Of a stretch of DNA of 64,000 bases, positions 8,610 to 18,261 are shown piece by piece. Below the pieces are notes generated by a model. It ran no database searches. It was not told the origin of the DNA and worked only from the letters and a program-made list of their open reading frames with translations. The translations under genes were made by a program, and so were the position numbers. The stretch's first letter is position 1, and each line of letters opens with the position of its first letter. The stretch spans positions 1 through 64,000 of the forward strand of contig NZ_CP047291.1 in NCBI RefSeq assembly GCF_018279165.1, given 5' to 3'. The DNA is from Falsirhodobacter algicola (GTDB taxonomy: Bacteria; Pseudomonadota; Alphaproteobacteria; Rhodobacterales; Rhodobacteraceae).

Positions 8610-9494
8610 TCAGCCCATACGTTCGGACGCATAGGCGCCCGGCGAGGCGGGGAACACCACCGTCTTGTTGCCGTTCAGGAAGGCGCGGCGATGCGCATGG
8701 GCATGGATCGCGCGGGCCAGCACCTGGCTTTCGACATCGCGGCCCAACGAGACGTAATCCTCGGCCGATTGGGCATGGGTGATGCGCACGGTGTCCTGCT
8801 CGATGATCGGGCCTTCGTCCAGATCGGCGGTAACGTAGTGGCTGGTCGCGCCGATCAGCTTCACGCCGCGCTCATAGGCCTGCTTGTAGGGGTTCGCGCC
8901 CTTGAAGCTCGGCAGGAAGGAATGGTGGATGTTGATGATCCGGCCCGACATCTTCTGGCACATCTCATCCGACAGGATCTGCATGTAGCGGGCCAGAACG
9001 ATCAGGTCGGCGCCCGTATCCTCGACCACGCGCATGATCGCGCCTTCGGCCTCGGGCTTGTTCTCCTTGGTCACCTTGATGCAGTGGAAGGGGATGTCGT
9101 GGTTCACGACGACCTTCTGGTAATCCATGTGGTTGGAGATGACGGCCACGATCTCGATCGGCAGCGCGCCGATGCGCACGCGGTACAGCAGATCGTTCAG
9201 GCAGTGCCCGAACCGCGACACCATGATGACGACCTTCATCTTGCGGTCTTCGTCATGGAATTGGGCATCCATGTCCAGCGATTTGGCGGTCGCGGCAAAG
9301 CCCTTGTGCAGCGCATCCAGCGCGACGCCCGTTTCGGGAACGAAGCTGACGCGCATGAAGAAACGGCCGGTCACCGGGTCGTCGTATTGCGAACTGTCGG
9401 TGATGTTGCAGCCCTGCTCGGCCAGATAGCCGGCGATGGCGGCAACGATGCCGCGCTTGGAAGGGCAGGTCACGGTCAGGCAGTATTTGGTCAT
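8610..9494 (-). CDS. purU: Formyltetrahydrofolate deformylase
   Basis: A 294-residue enzyme hydrolysing 10-formyl-THF to formate and THF. It has an N-terminal ACT-like regulatory domain (about 1-80, TVTCPSKRGIVAAIAGYLAE) and a C-terminal formyltransferase-fold domain with INIHHSFLPSF (187-197) and the catalytic aspartate in TADLDEGPIIEQD. ATG 9494 is chosen because homologous sequence begins there; the frame upstream only shadows folD. Placed after folD and the mgd genes, it closes the C1 branch: methylene-THF from amine demethylation becomes formate and THF is regenerated. Confidence 0.95.
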   Translation of the reverse strand: MTKYCLTVTCPSKRGIVAAIAGYLAEQGCNITDSSQYDDPVTGRFFMRVSFVPETGVALDALHKGFAATAKSLDMDAQFHDEDRKMKVVIMVSRFGHCLNDLLYRVRIGALPIEIVAVISNHMDYQKVVVNHDIPFHCIKVTKENKPEAEGAIMRVVEDTGADLIVLARYMQILSDEMCQKMSGRIINIHHSFLPSFKGANPYKQAYERGVKLIGATSHYVTADLDEGPIIEQDTVRITHAQSAEDYVSLGRDVESQVLARAIHAHAHRRAFLNGNKTVVFPASPGAYASERMG

Positions 9495-9571
9495 GGTTGT
9501 CTTCCCAAGGATCTGATGCTCCGGCCGGGGCCGGGGGACCGCGCCTTGCCTCGAAGGCGCGGGTCGGTGTG

Positions 9572-10462
9572 TCAGGCCGTCAGGCCGTCCGGTTCGGGCA
9601 GGCCGTTGGCGCGGCAGCAGGCCGTCAGCGTATTGGCCAGAAGGCAGGCGATGGTCATCGGGCCGACGCCGCCCGGCACCGGGGTGATCGCCCCCGCCAC
9701 CGCGCTGGCCGAGGCGAAATCGACATCGCCCACCAGCCGCATCTTGCCGTCCCGCTCCACCCGGTTGATGCCGACATCGATCACCGTGGCGCCGGGTTTC
9801 ACCCAATCGCCGGGGATCATCTCGGGGCGGCCCACGGCGGCGATCAGGATGTCGGCGCCGCGGCACACGGCGGGCAGATCGGCGGTGCGCGAATGGGCGA
9901 TCGTGACGGTGCAGCTGTCATTCAGCAGCAGTTGCGCCATCGGCTTGCCCACGATGTTGGACCGGCCCACGACCACGGCATTCTTGCCCGAGAGCGAGCC
10001 GAGATGGTCGCGCAGCATCATCAGGCATCCCAGCGGCGTGCAGGGCACCATCGACTTCTGCCCCGTGCCCAGCAGGCCCACGTTGGAGATGTGGAACCCG
10101 TCCACATCCTTGGCCGGGTCGATGGCGTTGATCACGAGATCGCTGTTCAGATGGCCCGGCAGCGGCAGCTGCACCAGAATGCCGTGCACGGCGGGATCGG
10201 CGTTCAGCCGGGCGATCAGCGCCAGAAGGTCCGCCTCGGCCGTGTCCGCCGGCAGCTTGTGCTCGTAGGAGTTCATGCCGACTTCGAGCGTCTGCTTGCC
10301 CTTGTTGCGGACATAGACCTCCGAGGCCGGATCCTCGCCCACCAGCACCACCGCAAGGCCGGGGACCAGATCCCGTTCCGCCTTCAGCCGTGCCACATGC
10401 TCGGCCACCTGTCCGCGCACCGTTGCCGCGAATGCCTTGCCATCGATCCGTTTCGCCGTCAT
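9572..10462 (-). CDS. folD: Bifunctional methylenetetrahydrofolate dehydrogenase / methenyltetrahydrofolate cyclohydrolase
   Basis: A 296-residue FolD. The catalytic segment YVRNKGKQ (50-57) holds the conserved tyrosine and lysines, [18 protein letters not shown] is the NADP site, and [14 protein letters not shown] is the C-terminal signature. It converts 5,10-methylene-THF to 10-formyl-THF. ATG 10462 lies one base after the mgdD stop, which indicates translational coupling. Together with purU downstream it oxidises the one-carbon unit released by N-methylglutamate dehydrogenase. This may be a second, pathway-dedicated copy; that cannot be judged from the window. Confidence 0.96.
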   Translation of the reverse strand: MTAKRIDGKAFAATVRGQVAEHVARLKAERDLVPGLAVVLVGEDPASEVYVRNKGKQTLEVGMNSYEHKLPADTAEADLLALIARLNADPAVHGILVQLPLPGHLNSDLVINAIDPAKDVDGFHISNVGLLGTGQKSMVPCTPLGCLMMLRDHLGSLSGKNAVVVGRSNIVGKPMAQLLLNDSCTVTIAHSRTADLPAVCRGADILIAAVGRPEMIPGDWVKPGATVIDVGINRVERDGKMRLVGDVDFASASAVAGAITPVPGGVGPMTIACLLANTLTACCRANGLPEPDGLTA

Positions 10463-10463
10463 C

Positions 10464-11018
10464 TCAGTTCCCTTCAATCCGTGCCGCGGCAGCCGCCAGC
10501 GCATGCCAGATCGTCCCCGCAGCCGAGCGCATTCCAAGCACCGCGAGCCGATCCTCGGCGCGACGGATCACGAAAACGCTCATATGTTCAAGCCCTGTAC
10601 GCGTCGCAGCGCCCGATTCCAGCGTTTGGACATCGACGTTCACCAGCTTGGACAGCAGCGCGCGGATCGGCCCGCCCCCTGCGGCGGAGGTGATCTCGAA
10701 GACGGCCCATGCGTCGGTCTGCTCGGTCACGGAGGCGGCGGGGGCGGCGCGCTTCACCTCGGCGGCGATGTCGGCTTCGGCGCGGCCGGGGGCCTCGATC
10801 ATCCATTGGTCCGGGCCGGTCCAGAAGGCGCAATAGGTCTCGCCCGCCTGCCATCCGCCCGGTCCGGGCAGCGGCAGGCCCGCGGGGGCCGCCCCCCCGC
10901 GCCGCAGCGCGAGCGAGGCAAGGCCGAGGCCGGTCTCTTCGGCCACGGTCAGTGGGCCGAACACCTCCACGCGGGCCGTGGCGGCACCGAGGGCGGTCAT
11001 GGGGGAAAGGTCAGTCAC
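10464..11018 (-). CDS. mgdD: N-methylglutamate dehydrogenase subunit D (sarcosine oxidase gamma-like)
   Basis: A 184-residue protein of the sarcosine oxidase gamma family, with [14 protein letters not shown] and [17 protein letters not shown] as family landmarks. It is the smallest GcvT-like subunit of the heterotetrameric complex that oxidises N-methylglutamate to glutamate and a THF-bound methylene group. The start is GTG 11018, with GGAGGA 7 bases upstream, overlapping the mgdC stop by 8 bases. In isolation it could be called soxG. The adjoining gmaS and mgsABC genes favour the N-methylglutamate role. Confidence 0.88.
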   Translation of the reverse strand: MTDLSPMTALGAATARVEVFGPLTVAEETGLGLASLALRRGGAAPAGLPLPGPGGWQAGETYCAFWTGPDQWMIEAPGRAEADIAAEVKRAAPAASVTEQTDAWAVFEITSAAGGGPIRALLSKLVNVDVQTLESGAATRTGLEHMSVFVIRRAEDRLAVLGMRSAAGTIWHALAAAAARIEGN

Positions 11019-13947
11019 GAAGGCGTCCTCCCTCGGGGTCGATGAAGTGGGGCGAGACGACGCGCAGGCGCGTTTCTTGCCCTTGCAGCGGGTTGGCGGC
11101 GATCACCACCTCGCCCATCCGTGCCTTGCCATCCGTCAGGAAGCCAAGGCCGATGGCGCAGCCCAGATGCGGCGAGAAGCAGGCCGAACTGATCCAGCCG
11201 AGATCGTTCGCCGTCACCTGCGCCGCCCCTTCGGCAAAGAGATGCGCGCCCGCCGTCACCGGCGCTGCCGGATCGACCGGCTGCAGGCCGACCAGCACGC
11301 GCGTTTCGGCGGTGGTCATCCCCTCGCGGCGGCTCAGCACCGCGCCGATGCTGTCCTTCTTGGCCGAGACCATCCGGCCCAGCCCCAGCATCTGCGCCGT
11401 GGTCTGCCCGTTCAGCTCGTTGCCCGCCGCATGGCCCTTTTCGATCCGCAGGACGCCAAGCGCCTCGGTGCCATAGGGGGTGACGCCCAGATCCGCGCCC
11501 TGCTGCGCCAGGCGCGCCATCAGCGCCGCGCCATAGCGGGCCGGGACCGCGATCTCGTAGGCCAACTCCCCGGAGAAGGAGATGCGGAACAGCCGCGCGC
11601 GCAGCCCGCCGCACACCGTCAGCGGGGCGCAGGCCATGAAGGGGAACGCCTCGTTCGAGAGGTCGAACCCGTCCACCACCCGTTCCAGCAGGCGGCGGGC
11701 GTTCGGCCCGGCCACCGCGATCTGCGCCCATGCATCCGTGGTGGAGATGAGCTGCACATCGAGGTCCGGCCACAGGCACTGCCGCGCGAATTCCATATGC
11801 CGATAGACCGGCCCGGCCTGCGCCGTGGTGGTGGTGACGACGTAGTGATCCTCGGCCAAGCGGGCACAGGTGCCGTCGTCATAGGCGTGCCCGTCCTCGC
11901 GCAGCATCAGCCCGTAGCGGACCATCCCGACCTTGAGCGAGCCCATTGCATTGGCATAGACGCGGTTCAGGAATTCGCCCGCATCGGCGCCCTGCACATC
12001 CACCTTGCCCAGCGTCGTGACATCGCAAAGGCCGACACCGGCGCGGGTGGCCAGAACCTCGCGGTCCACCGTTTCGCGCCACGTCGTCTCGCCGGGGCGG
12101 GGGAAGTACTGCGCGCGCATCCACGGGCCGGCCTCCACGAAGACGGCGCCTTGCGCGCGGGCCCATTCGTGGGTGGGCGTCAGACGCCGCGGGCGGAAGG
12201 ACGCGCCCGTGTCGCCGCCGCCCAGAACCCCCAGCGACACCCCAGTATAGGGCGGGCGGAAGATCGTCGTGCCCGTCTGCGGGATGGTGCGGCCCGTCAG
12301 TTCGGCCATCACCGCCAGCGCGGTCACGTTCGCCGTCTTGCCCTGATCCGTCGCCATGCCCAGCGTCGTCCAGCGCTTCAGATGCTCCACCGGGCGCATG
12401 TTCTCCTGATGGGCGAGGGCGATGTCCTTCACGGTCACGTCGTTCTGGAAATCGACCCATGCGCGGCCCTTGCCCGGCACATGCCAGAAGGCGGCCTGAC
12501 GCAGGGGGGCGTCCTCGGCGCGGGGCAGGTCGGGGCGGGTGGCGGCGATGCCCATCGCCTCCAGCGCGGCCATCGCGGCCTCGGCCCCCGAGGCGAGGGC
12601 GGCATGGGTCGAGCCCTGTCCCGCCGCCGCGCCCGCGACATGCATGCCCGCCGGAAGGTCCGGGCCGGGAACGAAGGCCAGACGCGCCTCGTCCCAGACG
12701 GGGCGGCCGCGGTGGTGGCTGGCCAGATGCACGTTCGGGTTCCAGCCGCCGGACACGCCGAGCGCCCCGGCCTCGATCCAGTGGGAGGTGCCGCCCCGCG
12801 TGATCTGCACCCGCGTCAGGCCAAGGCGGCCGCGCGTATCGGTGACGGTGGCCCCGGCGAACAGATCGTAGCTGCCGATCGCCCGCGCATCGGGGCGGCT
12901 GTCGATCACCGCCGCCACCTGCACGCCCCGCGCCGCCAGATCGAGCGCCGTGCGGTGGCCGTCATCGTTGTTTGTGAAGACCGCGATCGTGCGCGCCGGG
13001 CAGGCGGCCTGCCGGTTGGCGAAGCTGCGCATCGCACCCGCCAGCATGATGCCCGGACGGTCGTTGTTGGCGAAGGGGATGTGCCGCTCGGTGGCCCCGG
13101 CGGCCAGCACGGTGCGGCGCGCGGTGATGCGCCACAGCGTCTGGCGCACGCGCCCGCCCGGATCGGCGAGGTGATCGGACACCCGCTCCACCGCGCCGAA
13201 CACGCCGTGATCGAAGGTGCCGAACACGGTGGTGCGCGTCATCAGGCGCAGGTTCGGCAGGCTCTCCATCTCGGCCAGCGTCTTGGCGATCCACTCGGTC
13301 GCGGGCGCATCGTCCAAGGTATGGCTTTCGGCCAGAAGGCGGCCCCCGAGGCGGAAATCCTCGTCGCACAGGATCACCCGCGCGCCGGTCCGCGCCGCCG
13401 TCAGCGCCGCCGCAAGCCCCGCCGCGCCGCCGCCGATCACCAGCAGGTCGCAATGCAGGAAGCCTTTGTCATAGGCGTCGGGATCGGCCAGCATCGACAG
13501 CGATCCAAGGCCCGCCGCGCGGCGGATCATCGGCTCGTAGAGGCGCTCCCAGAAGGCGCGGGGCCACATGAACGTCTTGTAGTAGAACCCCGCCGCCAGC
13601 AGCGGCGCGGCCAGATCGTTCACCGCCATCAGATCGAAATCCAAGCGTCCGATCCGGTTCTGGCTGCGCGCGGTCAGCCCGTCATAGAGCTCGGCCATGG
13701 TGGCGCGGGTGTTCGGCTCCTGCCGGGCGCCTTCGCGCAGTTCCACCAGCGCGTTCGGCTCCTCCGAGCCGGCCGAGACGACCCCGCGCGGGCGGTGGTA
13801 TTTGAAGCTGCGGCCCATCAGGCGCACATCGTTGGCCAGCAGCGCCGAGGCGAGCGTGTCGCCCGGATGCCCCGCATAGGTGCGCCCGTCGAAGGTGAAG
13901 CTCAGCGTGCGAGAGCGGTCGATCAGCCCCCCGGAAAGACGGGTCAT
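11011..13947 (-). CDS. mgdC: N-methylglutamate dehydrogenase subunit C (sarcosine oxidase alpha-like)
   Basis: A 978-residue large subunit. Its order is an N-terminal 2Fe-2S-like/ubiquitin-fold segment (SFTFDGRTYAGHPGDTLASA), an NAD/FAD Rossmann domain with IGGGAAGLAAALTAARTG (from about 171), a middle region, and a C-terminal THF-binding aminomethyltransferase domain (from about 590, with GLCDVTTLGKVDVQGADAG and SFSGELAYEIAVPARYG). Electrons and the methylene group from N-methylglutamate oxidation are handled here. The ATG at 13947 overlaps the mgdB stop in an ATGA. Sarcosine oxidase alpha is the closest alternative name; the neighbours decide for Mgd. Confidence 0.92.
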   Translation of the reverse strand: MTRLSGGLIDRSRTLSFTFDGRTYAGHPGDTLASALLANDVRLMGRSFKYHRPRGVVSAGSEEPNALVELREGARQEPNTRATMAELYDGLTARSQNRIGRLDFDLMAVNDLAAPLLAAGFYYKTFMWPRAFWERLYEPMIRRAAGLGSLSMLADPDAYDKGFLHCDLLVIGGGAAGLAAALTAARTGARVILCDEDFRLGGRLLAESHTLDDAPATEWIAKTLAEMESLPNLRLMTRTTVFGTFDHGVFGAVERVSDHLADPGGRVRQTLWRITARRTVLAAGATERHIPFANNDRPGIMLAGAMRSFANRQAACPARTIAVFTNNDDGHRTALDLAARGVQVAAVIDSRPDARAIGSYDLFAGATVTDTRGRLGLTRVQITRGGTSHWIEAGALGVSGGWNPNVHLASHHRGRPVWDEARLAFVPGPDLPAGMHVAGAAAGQGSTHAALASGAEAAMAALEAMGIAATRPDLPRAEDAPLRQAAFWHVPGKGRAWVDFQNDVTVKDIALAHQENMRPVEHLKRWTTLGMATDQGKTANVTALAVMAELTGRTIPQTGTTIFRPPYTGVSLGVLGGGDTGASFRPRRLTPTHEWARAQGAVFVEAGPWMRAQYFPRPGETTWRETVDREVLATRAGVGLCDVTTLGKVDVQGADAGEFLNRVYANAMGSLKVGMVRYGLMLREDGHAYDDGTCARLAEDHYVVTTTTAQAGPVYRHMEFARQCLWPDLDVQLISTTDAWAQIAVAGPNARRLLERVVDGFDLSNEAFPFMACAPLTVCGGLRARLFRISFSGELAYEIAVPARYGAALMARLAQQGADLGVTPYGTEALGVLRIEKGHAAGNELNGQTTAQMLGLGRMVSAKKDSIGAVLSRREGMTTAETRVLVGLQPVDPAAPVTAGAHLFAEGAAQVTANDLGWISSACFSPHLGCAIGLGFLTDGKARMGEVVIAANPLQGQETRLRVVSPHFIDPEGGRLRD

Positions 13948-14234
13948 TGCGCACCCCCCTTCGCGGCCAGCGCCACATCGCGCGCCAGTTCCGCGCCAAG
14001 GATCTCATGGGTCACGGTGTCGCGCGTGACCACCAGCCACGACCGGTCGCCCTGTTCGTGGAACCACAATTCGCGGTGCGGACCGGCGGGATTGTCCCGC
14101 AGATAGGCGTAGTCGAAGAAGGCCTCGGCCGCGCCTTCGGCCATGCCATCCGGCCGGTTCAGAAGCGCGGCATCGCCGAGATAGGTGAATTCCTGCGCAT
14201 CGCGAAGGCCGAGAAGGGGATGGGGGATCAGCAT
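13944..14234 (-). CDS. mgdB: N-methylglutamate dehydrogenase subunit B (sarcosine oxidase delta-like), zinc cysteines missing
   Basis: A 96-residue delta-type subunit. It keeps the family framework (RDAQEFTYLGDA near the N-terminus, WFHEQGDRSWLVVTRDT with a conserved HEI near the C-terminus). Classical sarcosine oxidase delta subunits bind zinc through an N-terminal CPxCG and a downstream H...C. Here the N-terminus reads HPLLG and the later cysteine position reads GDR; the whole protein has no cysteine. Zinc is therefore probably absent or held differently. It lies between mgdA and mgdC and is coupled to mgdC. Confidence 0.87.
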   Translation of the reverse strand: MLIPHPLLGLRDAQEFTYLGDAALLNRPDGMAEGAAEAFFDYAYLRDNPAGPHRELWFHEQGDRSWLVVTRDTVTHEILGAELARDVALAAKGGAQ

Positions 14235-14255
14235 GATGATACTCGCGGCTGGAAC

Positions 14256-15506
14256 TCAGTGCAGGTTGGGCTGTGCGCCCATGCCCTTCTCATCGATGAC
14301 GAGACCGCGCGCGAAGCGGTCGAGGCGCAGGAAGCGCGCCGTTTCGTGCGGGCGGTCCGTCGCCAGAAGATGCGCAAAGCACAGCCCCGAGGCCGGCGTC
14401 GCCTTGAACCCGCCATAGCACCAGCCCGCGTTCAGATAGAGGCCCTCGATCGGGGTGCGGTCGATGATGGGCGATCCGTCCATGGACATGTCCATGATCC
14501 CGCCCCATGCGCGCAGCAGCCGCGCCCGCCCGATGGCGGGCATCAGGGCCATGCCACCCTCGATCACGTCCTCGATCACCGGCAGGTTGCCCCGCTGCGC
14601 ATAGGAGTTGTAGCCGTCGATGTCGCCGCCGAAGACGAGGCCGCCCTTGTCGGACTGACTGACGTAGAAATGGCCCGCGCCGAAGGTGATGACCCCGTCC
14701 ACTACCGGCTTCAACCCTTCGGAGACGAAGGCCTGAAGCACATGGCTTTCGATCGGCAGGCGCAGCCCGGCCTTGGCCATCACCCGCCCCGAAGACCCGG
14801 CGACCGCGACGCCGACCTTGCCCGCGCCGATGAAGCCGCGGCTCGTCTCCACGCCGCGCAGACGGCCGTTCTCGATGCGAAAGCCCGTGACTTCGCAGTT
14901 CTGGATGATGTCCACGCCCAGCCGGTCGGCCGCGCGGGCATAGCCCCAAGCCACGCCGTCATGGCGCGCGGTGCCGCCGCGGCGTTGCAGCAGGCCGCCC
15001 TTGATCGGGAAGCGCGCATTGTCGAAGTTCAGCCACGGATACATCGCGCGCACGCCGTCCTGATCCAACAGCTCGGAATCGGCCCCGGCAAAGCGCATGG
15101 CGTTCCCGCGCCGGCGGAAGGCGTCGCGCTGCGCATCGGTATGGGCAAGGTTCAGGATCCCGCGCTGGCTGACCATCGCGTTGAAGTTCAGATCCTGCTC
15201 CATCCGCTCCCACAGCTTCATGGACAGCTCGTAGAACGGCTCGTTCCCCGGCAGCATGTAGTTGGAACGGATGATCGTCGTGTTGCGCCCGATATTGCCC
15301 GACCCGAGCCAGCCCTTTTCCAGCACCGCGATCCGCTTGGCCCCGAAGGTCCGGGCCAGGTTCCACGCGGTCGCCAGCCCGTGGCCGCCGCCGCCGACGA
15401 TGATATAGTCGTAGGAGGGTTGCGGATCGGGGTTGCGCCACAGCGGCTTCCAACCCTTGTGGCCCGTCAGGGCCTCCTTGATGACGCGAAAACCGGAAAA
15501 CTGCAT
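14256..15506 (-). CDS. mgdA: N-methylglutamate dehydrogenase subunit A (sarcosine oxidase beta-like)
   Basis: A 416-residue FAD-dependent amine oxidase subunit that carries the substrate site. IIVGGGGHGLATAWNLA (35-51) is the FAD motif. His182, in the segment ARHDGVAWGYARA, is the likely counterpart of the histidine that carries covalent FMN in heterotetrameric sarcosine oxidase. YLNAGWCYGGFKATPASG near the C-terminus is also family-typical. It follows gmaS by about 60 bases and leads mgdBCD. Sarcosine as the substrate cannot be excluded from sequence, but gmaS and mgsABC in the same run make N-methylglutamate far more likely. Confidence 0.92.
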   Translation of the reverse strand: MQFSGFRVIKEALTGHKGWKPLWRNPDPQPSYDYIIVGGGGHGLATAWNLARTFGAKRIAVLEKGWLGSGNIGRNTTIIRSNYMLPGNEPFYELSMKLWERMEQDLNFNAMVSQRGILNLAHTDAQRDAFRRRGNAMRFAGADSELLDQDGVRAMYPWLNFDNARFPIKGGLLQRRGGTARHDGVAWGYARAADRLGVDIIQNCEVTGFRIENGRLRGVETSRGFIGAGKVGVAVAGSSGRVMAKAGLRLPIESHVLQAFVSEGLKPVVDGVITFGAGHFYVSQSDKGGLVFGGDIDGYNSYAQRGNLPVIEDVIEGGMALMPAIGRARLLRAWGGIMDMSMDGSPIIDRTPIEGLYLNAGWCYGGFKATPASGLCFAHLLATDRPHETARFLRLDRFARGLVIDEKGMGAQPNLH

Positions 15507-15565
15507 GATGCATCGTCTCGAGCAGGAGGGATGCGGGTCCGGAGGCCGGGCCCGCGAGGCATGGA

Positions 15566-16870
15566 TCAGACGTCCAGCGTGTTCTCACGCTCCCACGGCG
15601 AGAAATGGTTCACGAAGCTGTTCCATTCCTGCGATTTGAGCTTGATATACGCGGCCGAGAATTCCTCGCCCATGGCGGCCTTCAGGCCCGCATCGGCGTC
15701 ATAGGCGCGGATCGCGTCCAGAAGGTTCAGCGGCAGCTTCGGCGCCCCTTCGATCTTGTGGCCTTCGGCATACATGTCGATGTCGTGGCGCGGGCCGGGA
15801 TCGGCCTTGGACCGCAGACCCGACAGGCCCGCCGCGATGATGACGGCCTGCAAGAGATAGGGGTTCACGGCGCCGTCGGGCAGGCGCAGTTCGAACCGGC
15901 CCGGACCCGGCACGCGCACCATATGCGTGCGGTTGTTGCCCGTCCACGTCACGCTGTTGGGCGCCCATGTCGCGCCCGATGCGGTGCGCGGTGCGTTGAT
16001 GCGCTTGTAGCTGTTGATCGTGGGGTTCGTGATCAGCGCCAGCGCCGAGGCGTGCTTCATGATCCCGCCAAGGAAGTGCCGCCCGTCATCGGAGAGGCCA
16101 AGTTCCTTGGTGTCGTCCGCGAAGGCGTTCTTGCCCGTCTTCGTGTTCCAGACCGAGATATGCGCATGGCAGCCGTTGCCCGTCAGGCCCGGAATGGGCT
16201 TGGGCATGAAGGTGGCGCGCAGGCCATGCTTCTCGGCGACCGATTTCACCATGAACTTGAAGAAGGAATGCTTGTCGGCGGTGGCCATCGCCCCGTCGTA
16301 TTTCCAGTTCATCTCGAACTGGCCGTTCGCATCCTCGTGGTCGTTCTGATAGGCTTCCCAGCCCAGTTCCAGCATGTAATCGCAGATTTCGGCGATGACA
16401 TCGTAGCGGCGCATCACGGCCTGCTGGTCGTAGCAGGGCTTGGCCGCCGTGTCGTAGGGGTCGGAGATCTGCGTGCCTTCGGGGGTCAGCAGGAAGAACT
16501 CCGGCTCCACCCCGGTCTTGATCTCCAGATCCATCTCCGCCGCTTCGCCGATCAGGCGGGACAGAAGGTTGCGCGGCGCTTGCGCCAGGCTGGCCCCATC
16601 CATCACGCAGTTCGAGGCGACCCATGCGACCTCTTTCTTCCACGGCAGCTGGATCACCGAAGGCGCGTCCGGCACCGCCAGCATGTCCGGGTGTGCCGGC
16701 GTCAGGTCGAGCCAGGTCGCGAAGCCGGCGAAGCCCGCGCCGTCGGTCTGCATGTCGGCGATCGCCTGCGCCGGGACCAGCTTGGCCCGCTGCGCCCCGA
16801 ACAGATCGGTGTAGGAGATCATGAAGTACTTCACGCCCTTTTCGCGGGCAAAGGCGGCAAGATCGGTCAT
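15566..16870 (-). CDS. gmaS: Gamma-glutamylmethylamide synthetase (glutamine synthetase-like)
   Basis: A 434-residue member of the glutamine synthetase superfamily that joins methylamine to glutamate with ATP. The glutamate-binding segment KPIPGLTGNGCHAHIS, NPTINSYKR and GPGRFELRLPDGAVNPY are visible. Length and its lodging between mgsC and mgdA fit GmaS rather than housekeeping GlnA. Three in-frame ATGs lie close together (16909, 16879, 16870). GGGA is one base before 16879 but 9 before 16870, so the latter (MTDLAAFAREKG) is preferred. The product, gamma-glutamylmethylamide, is the donor for MgsABC. Confidence 0.93.
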   Translation of the reverse strand: MTDLAAFAREKGVKYFMISYTDLFGAQRAKLVPAQAIADMQTDGAGFAGFATWLDLTPAHPDMLAVPDAPSVIQLPWKKEVAWVASNCVMDGASLAQAPRNLLSRLIGEAAEMDLEIKTGVEPEFFLLTPEGTQISDPYDTAAKPCYDQQAVMRRYDVIAEICDYMLELGWEAYQNDHEDANGQFEMNWKYDGAMATADKHSFFKFMVKSVAEKHGLRATFMPKPIPGLTGNGCHAHISVWNTKTGKNAFADDTKELGLSDDGRHFLGGIMKHASALALITNPTINSYKRINAPRTASGATWAPNSVTWTGNNRTHMVRVPGPGRFELRLPDGAVNPYLLQAVIIAAGLSGLRSKADPGPRHDIDMYAEGHKIEGAPKLPLNLLDAIRAYDADAGLKAAMGEEFSAAYIKLKSQEWNSFVNHFSPWERENTLDV

Positions 16871-16925
16871 TTCAGTCATTTCCCTGTTGGAGATGCGGGC
16901 GGAGTGCATGCCCCGCCCGTCGATG

Positions 16926-18254
16926 TCAGAGCCCGTTCTGGCCAGGGATCCAGCTGGTGCCGGCCAGCGGGACGCCCGCCATCGCGGCGGCCTCGATCGT
17001 CAGCGCGCACAGATCCTCGGGTTCGAGGTTGTGGACGTGGCTCTTGCCACAGGCGCGCGCGATGGTCTGACATTCCAGAGTCAGCACCGCAAGGTAGTTG
17101 CGCAGCTTGCGCGCGGCCTCCACCGGATCGAGGCGCTGCATCAGCTCCTTGTCCTGCGTGGTGATCCCGGCCGGGTCTTTGCCTTCGTGCCAGTCGTCAT
17201 AGGCGTCGGCCGTAGTGCCGAGGGCGGCATATTCCGACGCCCATTTGGGATCGTTCTCGCCCAGTGCGATCAGCGCGGCGGTGCCGATGGCGACCGCATC
17301 CGCACCAAGCGCCAGCGCCTTGGCCACATCGGCGCCGGACCGGATCCCGCCCGAGACGACGAGCTGCACCTTGCGGTGCATGCCCAGATCCTGAAGCGCC
17401 TTCACCGCAGGGCGGATGCAGGCCAGCGTCGGCTGACCGACATGTTCGATGAACACGTCCTGCGTCGCGGCGGTCCCGCCCTGCATGCCGTCGAGGACGA
17501 CCACATCGGCCCCAGCCTTCACCGCCAGCGCGGTGTCGTAATAGGGGCGCGCGCCGCCGATCTTGATGTAGATCGGCTTTTCCCAGTTGGTGATCTCGCG
17601 GATCTCGAGGATCTTGATCTCCAGATCGTCGGGGCCGGTCCAGTCGGGGTGACGGCAGGCCGAACGCTGGTCGATCCCCTGCGGCAGGTTGCGCATCTTG
17701 GCCACGCGCTCGGTGATCTTCTGACCCAAGAGCATGCCGCCGCCGCCGGGCTTGGCGCCCTGACCGACCACGATCTCGATCGCATCGGCGCGGCGCAGAT
17801 CGTCCGGGTTCATCCCATAGCGCGAGGGAAGGTACTGATAGACCAGCTTTTCCGAATGACCGCGCTCTTCGTTGGTCATGCCGCCGTCGCCGGTGGTGGT
17901 GGAGGTGCCGGCCATCGTCGCGCCGCGGCCAAGGGCCTCCTTGGCAGGGCCGGACAGCGCGCCGAAGGACATGCCCGCGATCGTCACCGGGATCTTCAGC
18001 TCGATCGGCTTCTTGGCAAAGCGCGTGCCCAGCGTGACCGAGGTGTCGCACTTCTCGCGATACCCCTCCAGCGGGTAGCGGCTCATGGAGGCGCCGAGGA
18101 ACAGCAGGTCGTCGAAATGCGGAACGCGCCGTTTCGCGCCGCCGCCGCGGATGTCGTAGATGCCGGTATCGGCAGCACGGCGGATCTCGGAGTTGATCAG
18201 CGGGGAATAGGTCCAGCTGTCGCGCGGCAGGGTTTGCGGAATCTTGTCCATCAT
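16926..18254 (-). CDS. mgsC: N-methylglutamate synthase subunit C (glutamate synthase FMN-domain-like)
   Basis: A 442-residue protein matching the FMN-binding central domain of glutamate synthase. It has IPVTIAGMSFGALSGPAKEA, TTTGDGGMTNEER, GQGAKPGGGGMLLGQKI, VLDGMQGGTAATQDVF and VVSGGIRSGADVAKALALGA. In the complex it is the catalytic flavin part that transfers the methylamino group from gamma-glutamylmethylamide onto 2-oxoglutarate. The start at 18254 (MMDKIP) follows GAGGA; a second ATG at 18251 is equally possible. It lies 7 bases after the mgsB stop. Confidence 0.93.
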   Translation of the reverse strand: MMDKIPQTLPRDSWTYSPLINSEIRRAADTGIYDIRGGGAKRRVPHFDDLLFLGASMSRYPLEGYREKCDTSVTLGTRFAKKPIELKIPVTIAGMSFGALSGPAKEALGRGATMAGTSTTTGDGGMTNEERGHSEKLVYQYLPSRYGMNPDDLRRADAIEIVVGQGAKPGGGGMLLGQKITERVAKMRNLPQGIDQRSACRHPDWTGPDDLEIKILEIREITNWEKPIYIKIGGARPYYDTALAVKAGADVVVLDGMQGGTAATQDVFIEHVGQPTLACIRPAVKALQDLGMHRKVQLVVSGGIRSGADVAKALALGADAVAIGTAALIALGENDPKWASEYAALGTTADAYDDWHEGKDPAGITTQDKELMQRLDPVEAARKLRNYLAVLTLECQTIARACGKSHVHNLEPEDLCALTIEAAAMAGVPLAGTSWIPGQNGL

Positions 18255-18261
18255 GCAGTCC

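Noticed and set aside
10464-15506. Naming the four subunit genes soxBDAG (sarcosine oxidase)
   Set aside because: The families are shared, but gmaS and mgsABC in the same run and the lack of zinc cysteines in the delta-type subunit favour N-methylglutamate dehydrogenase.
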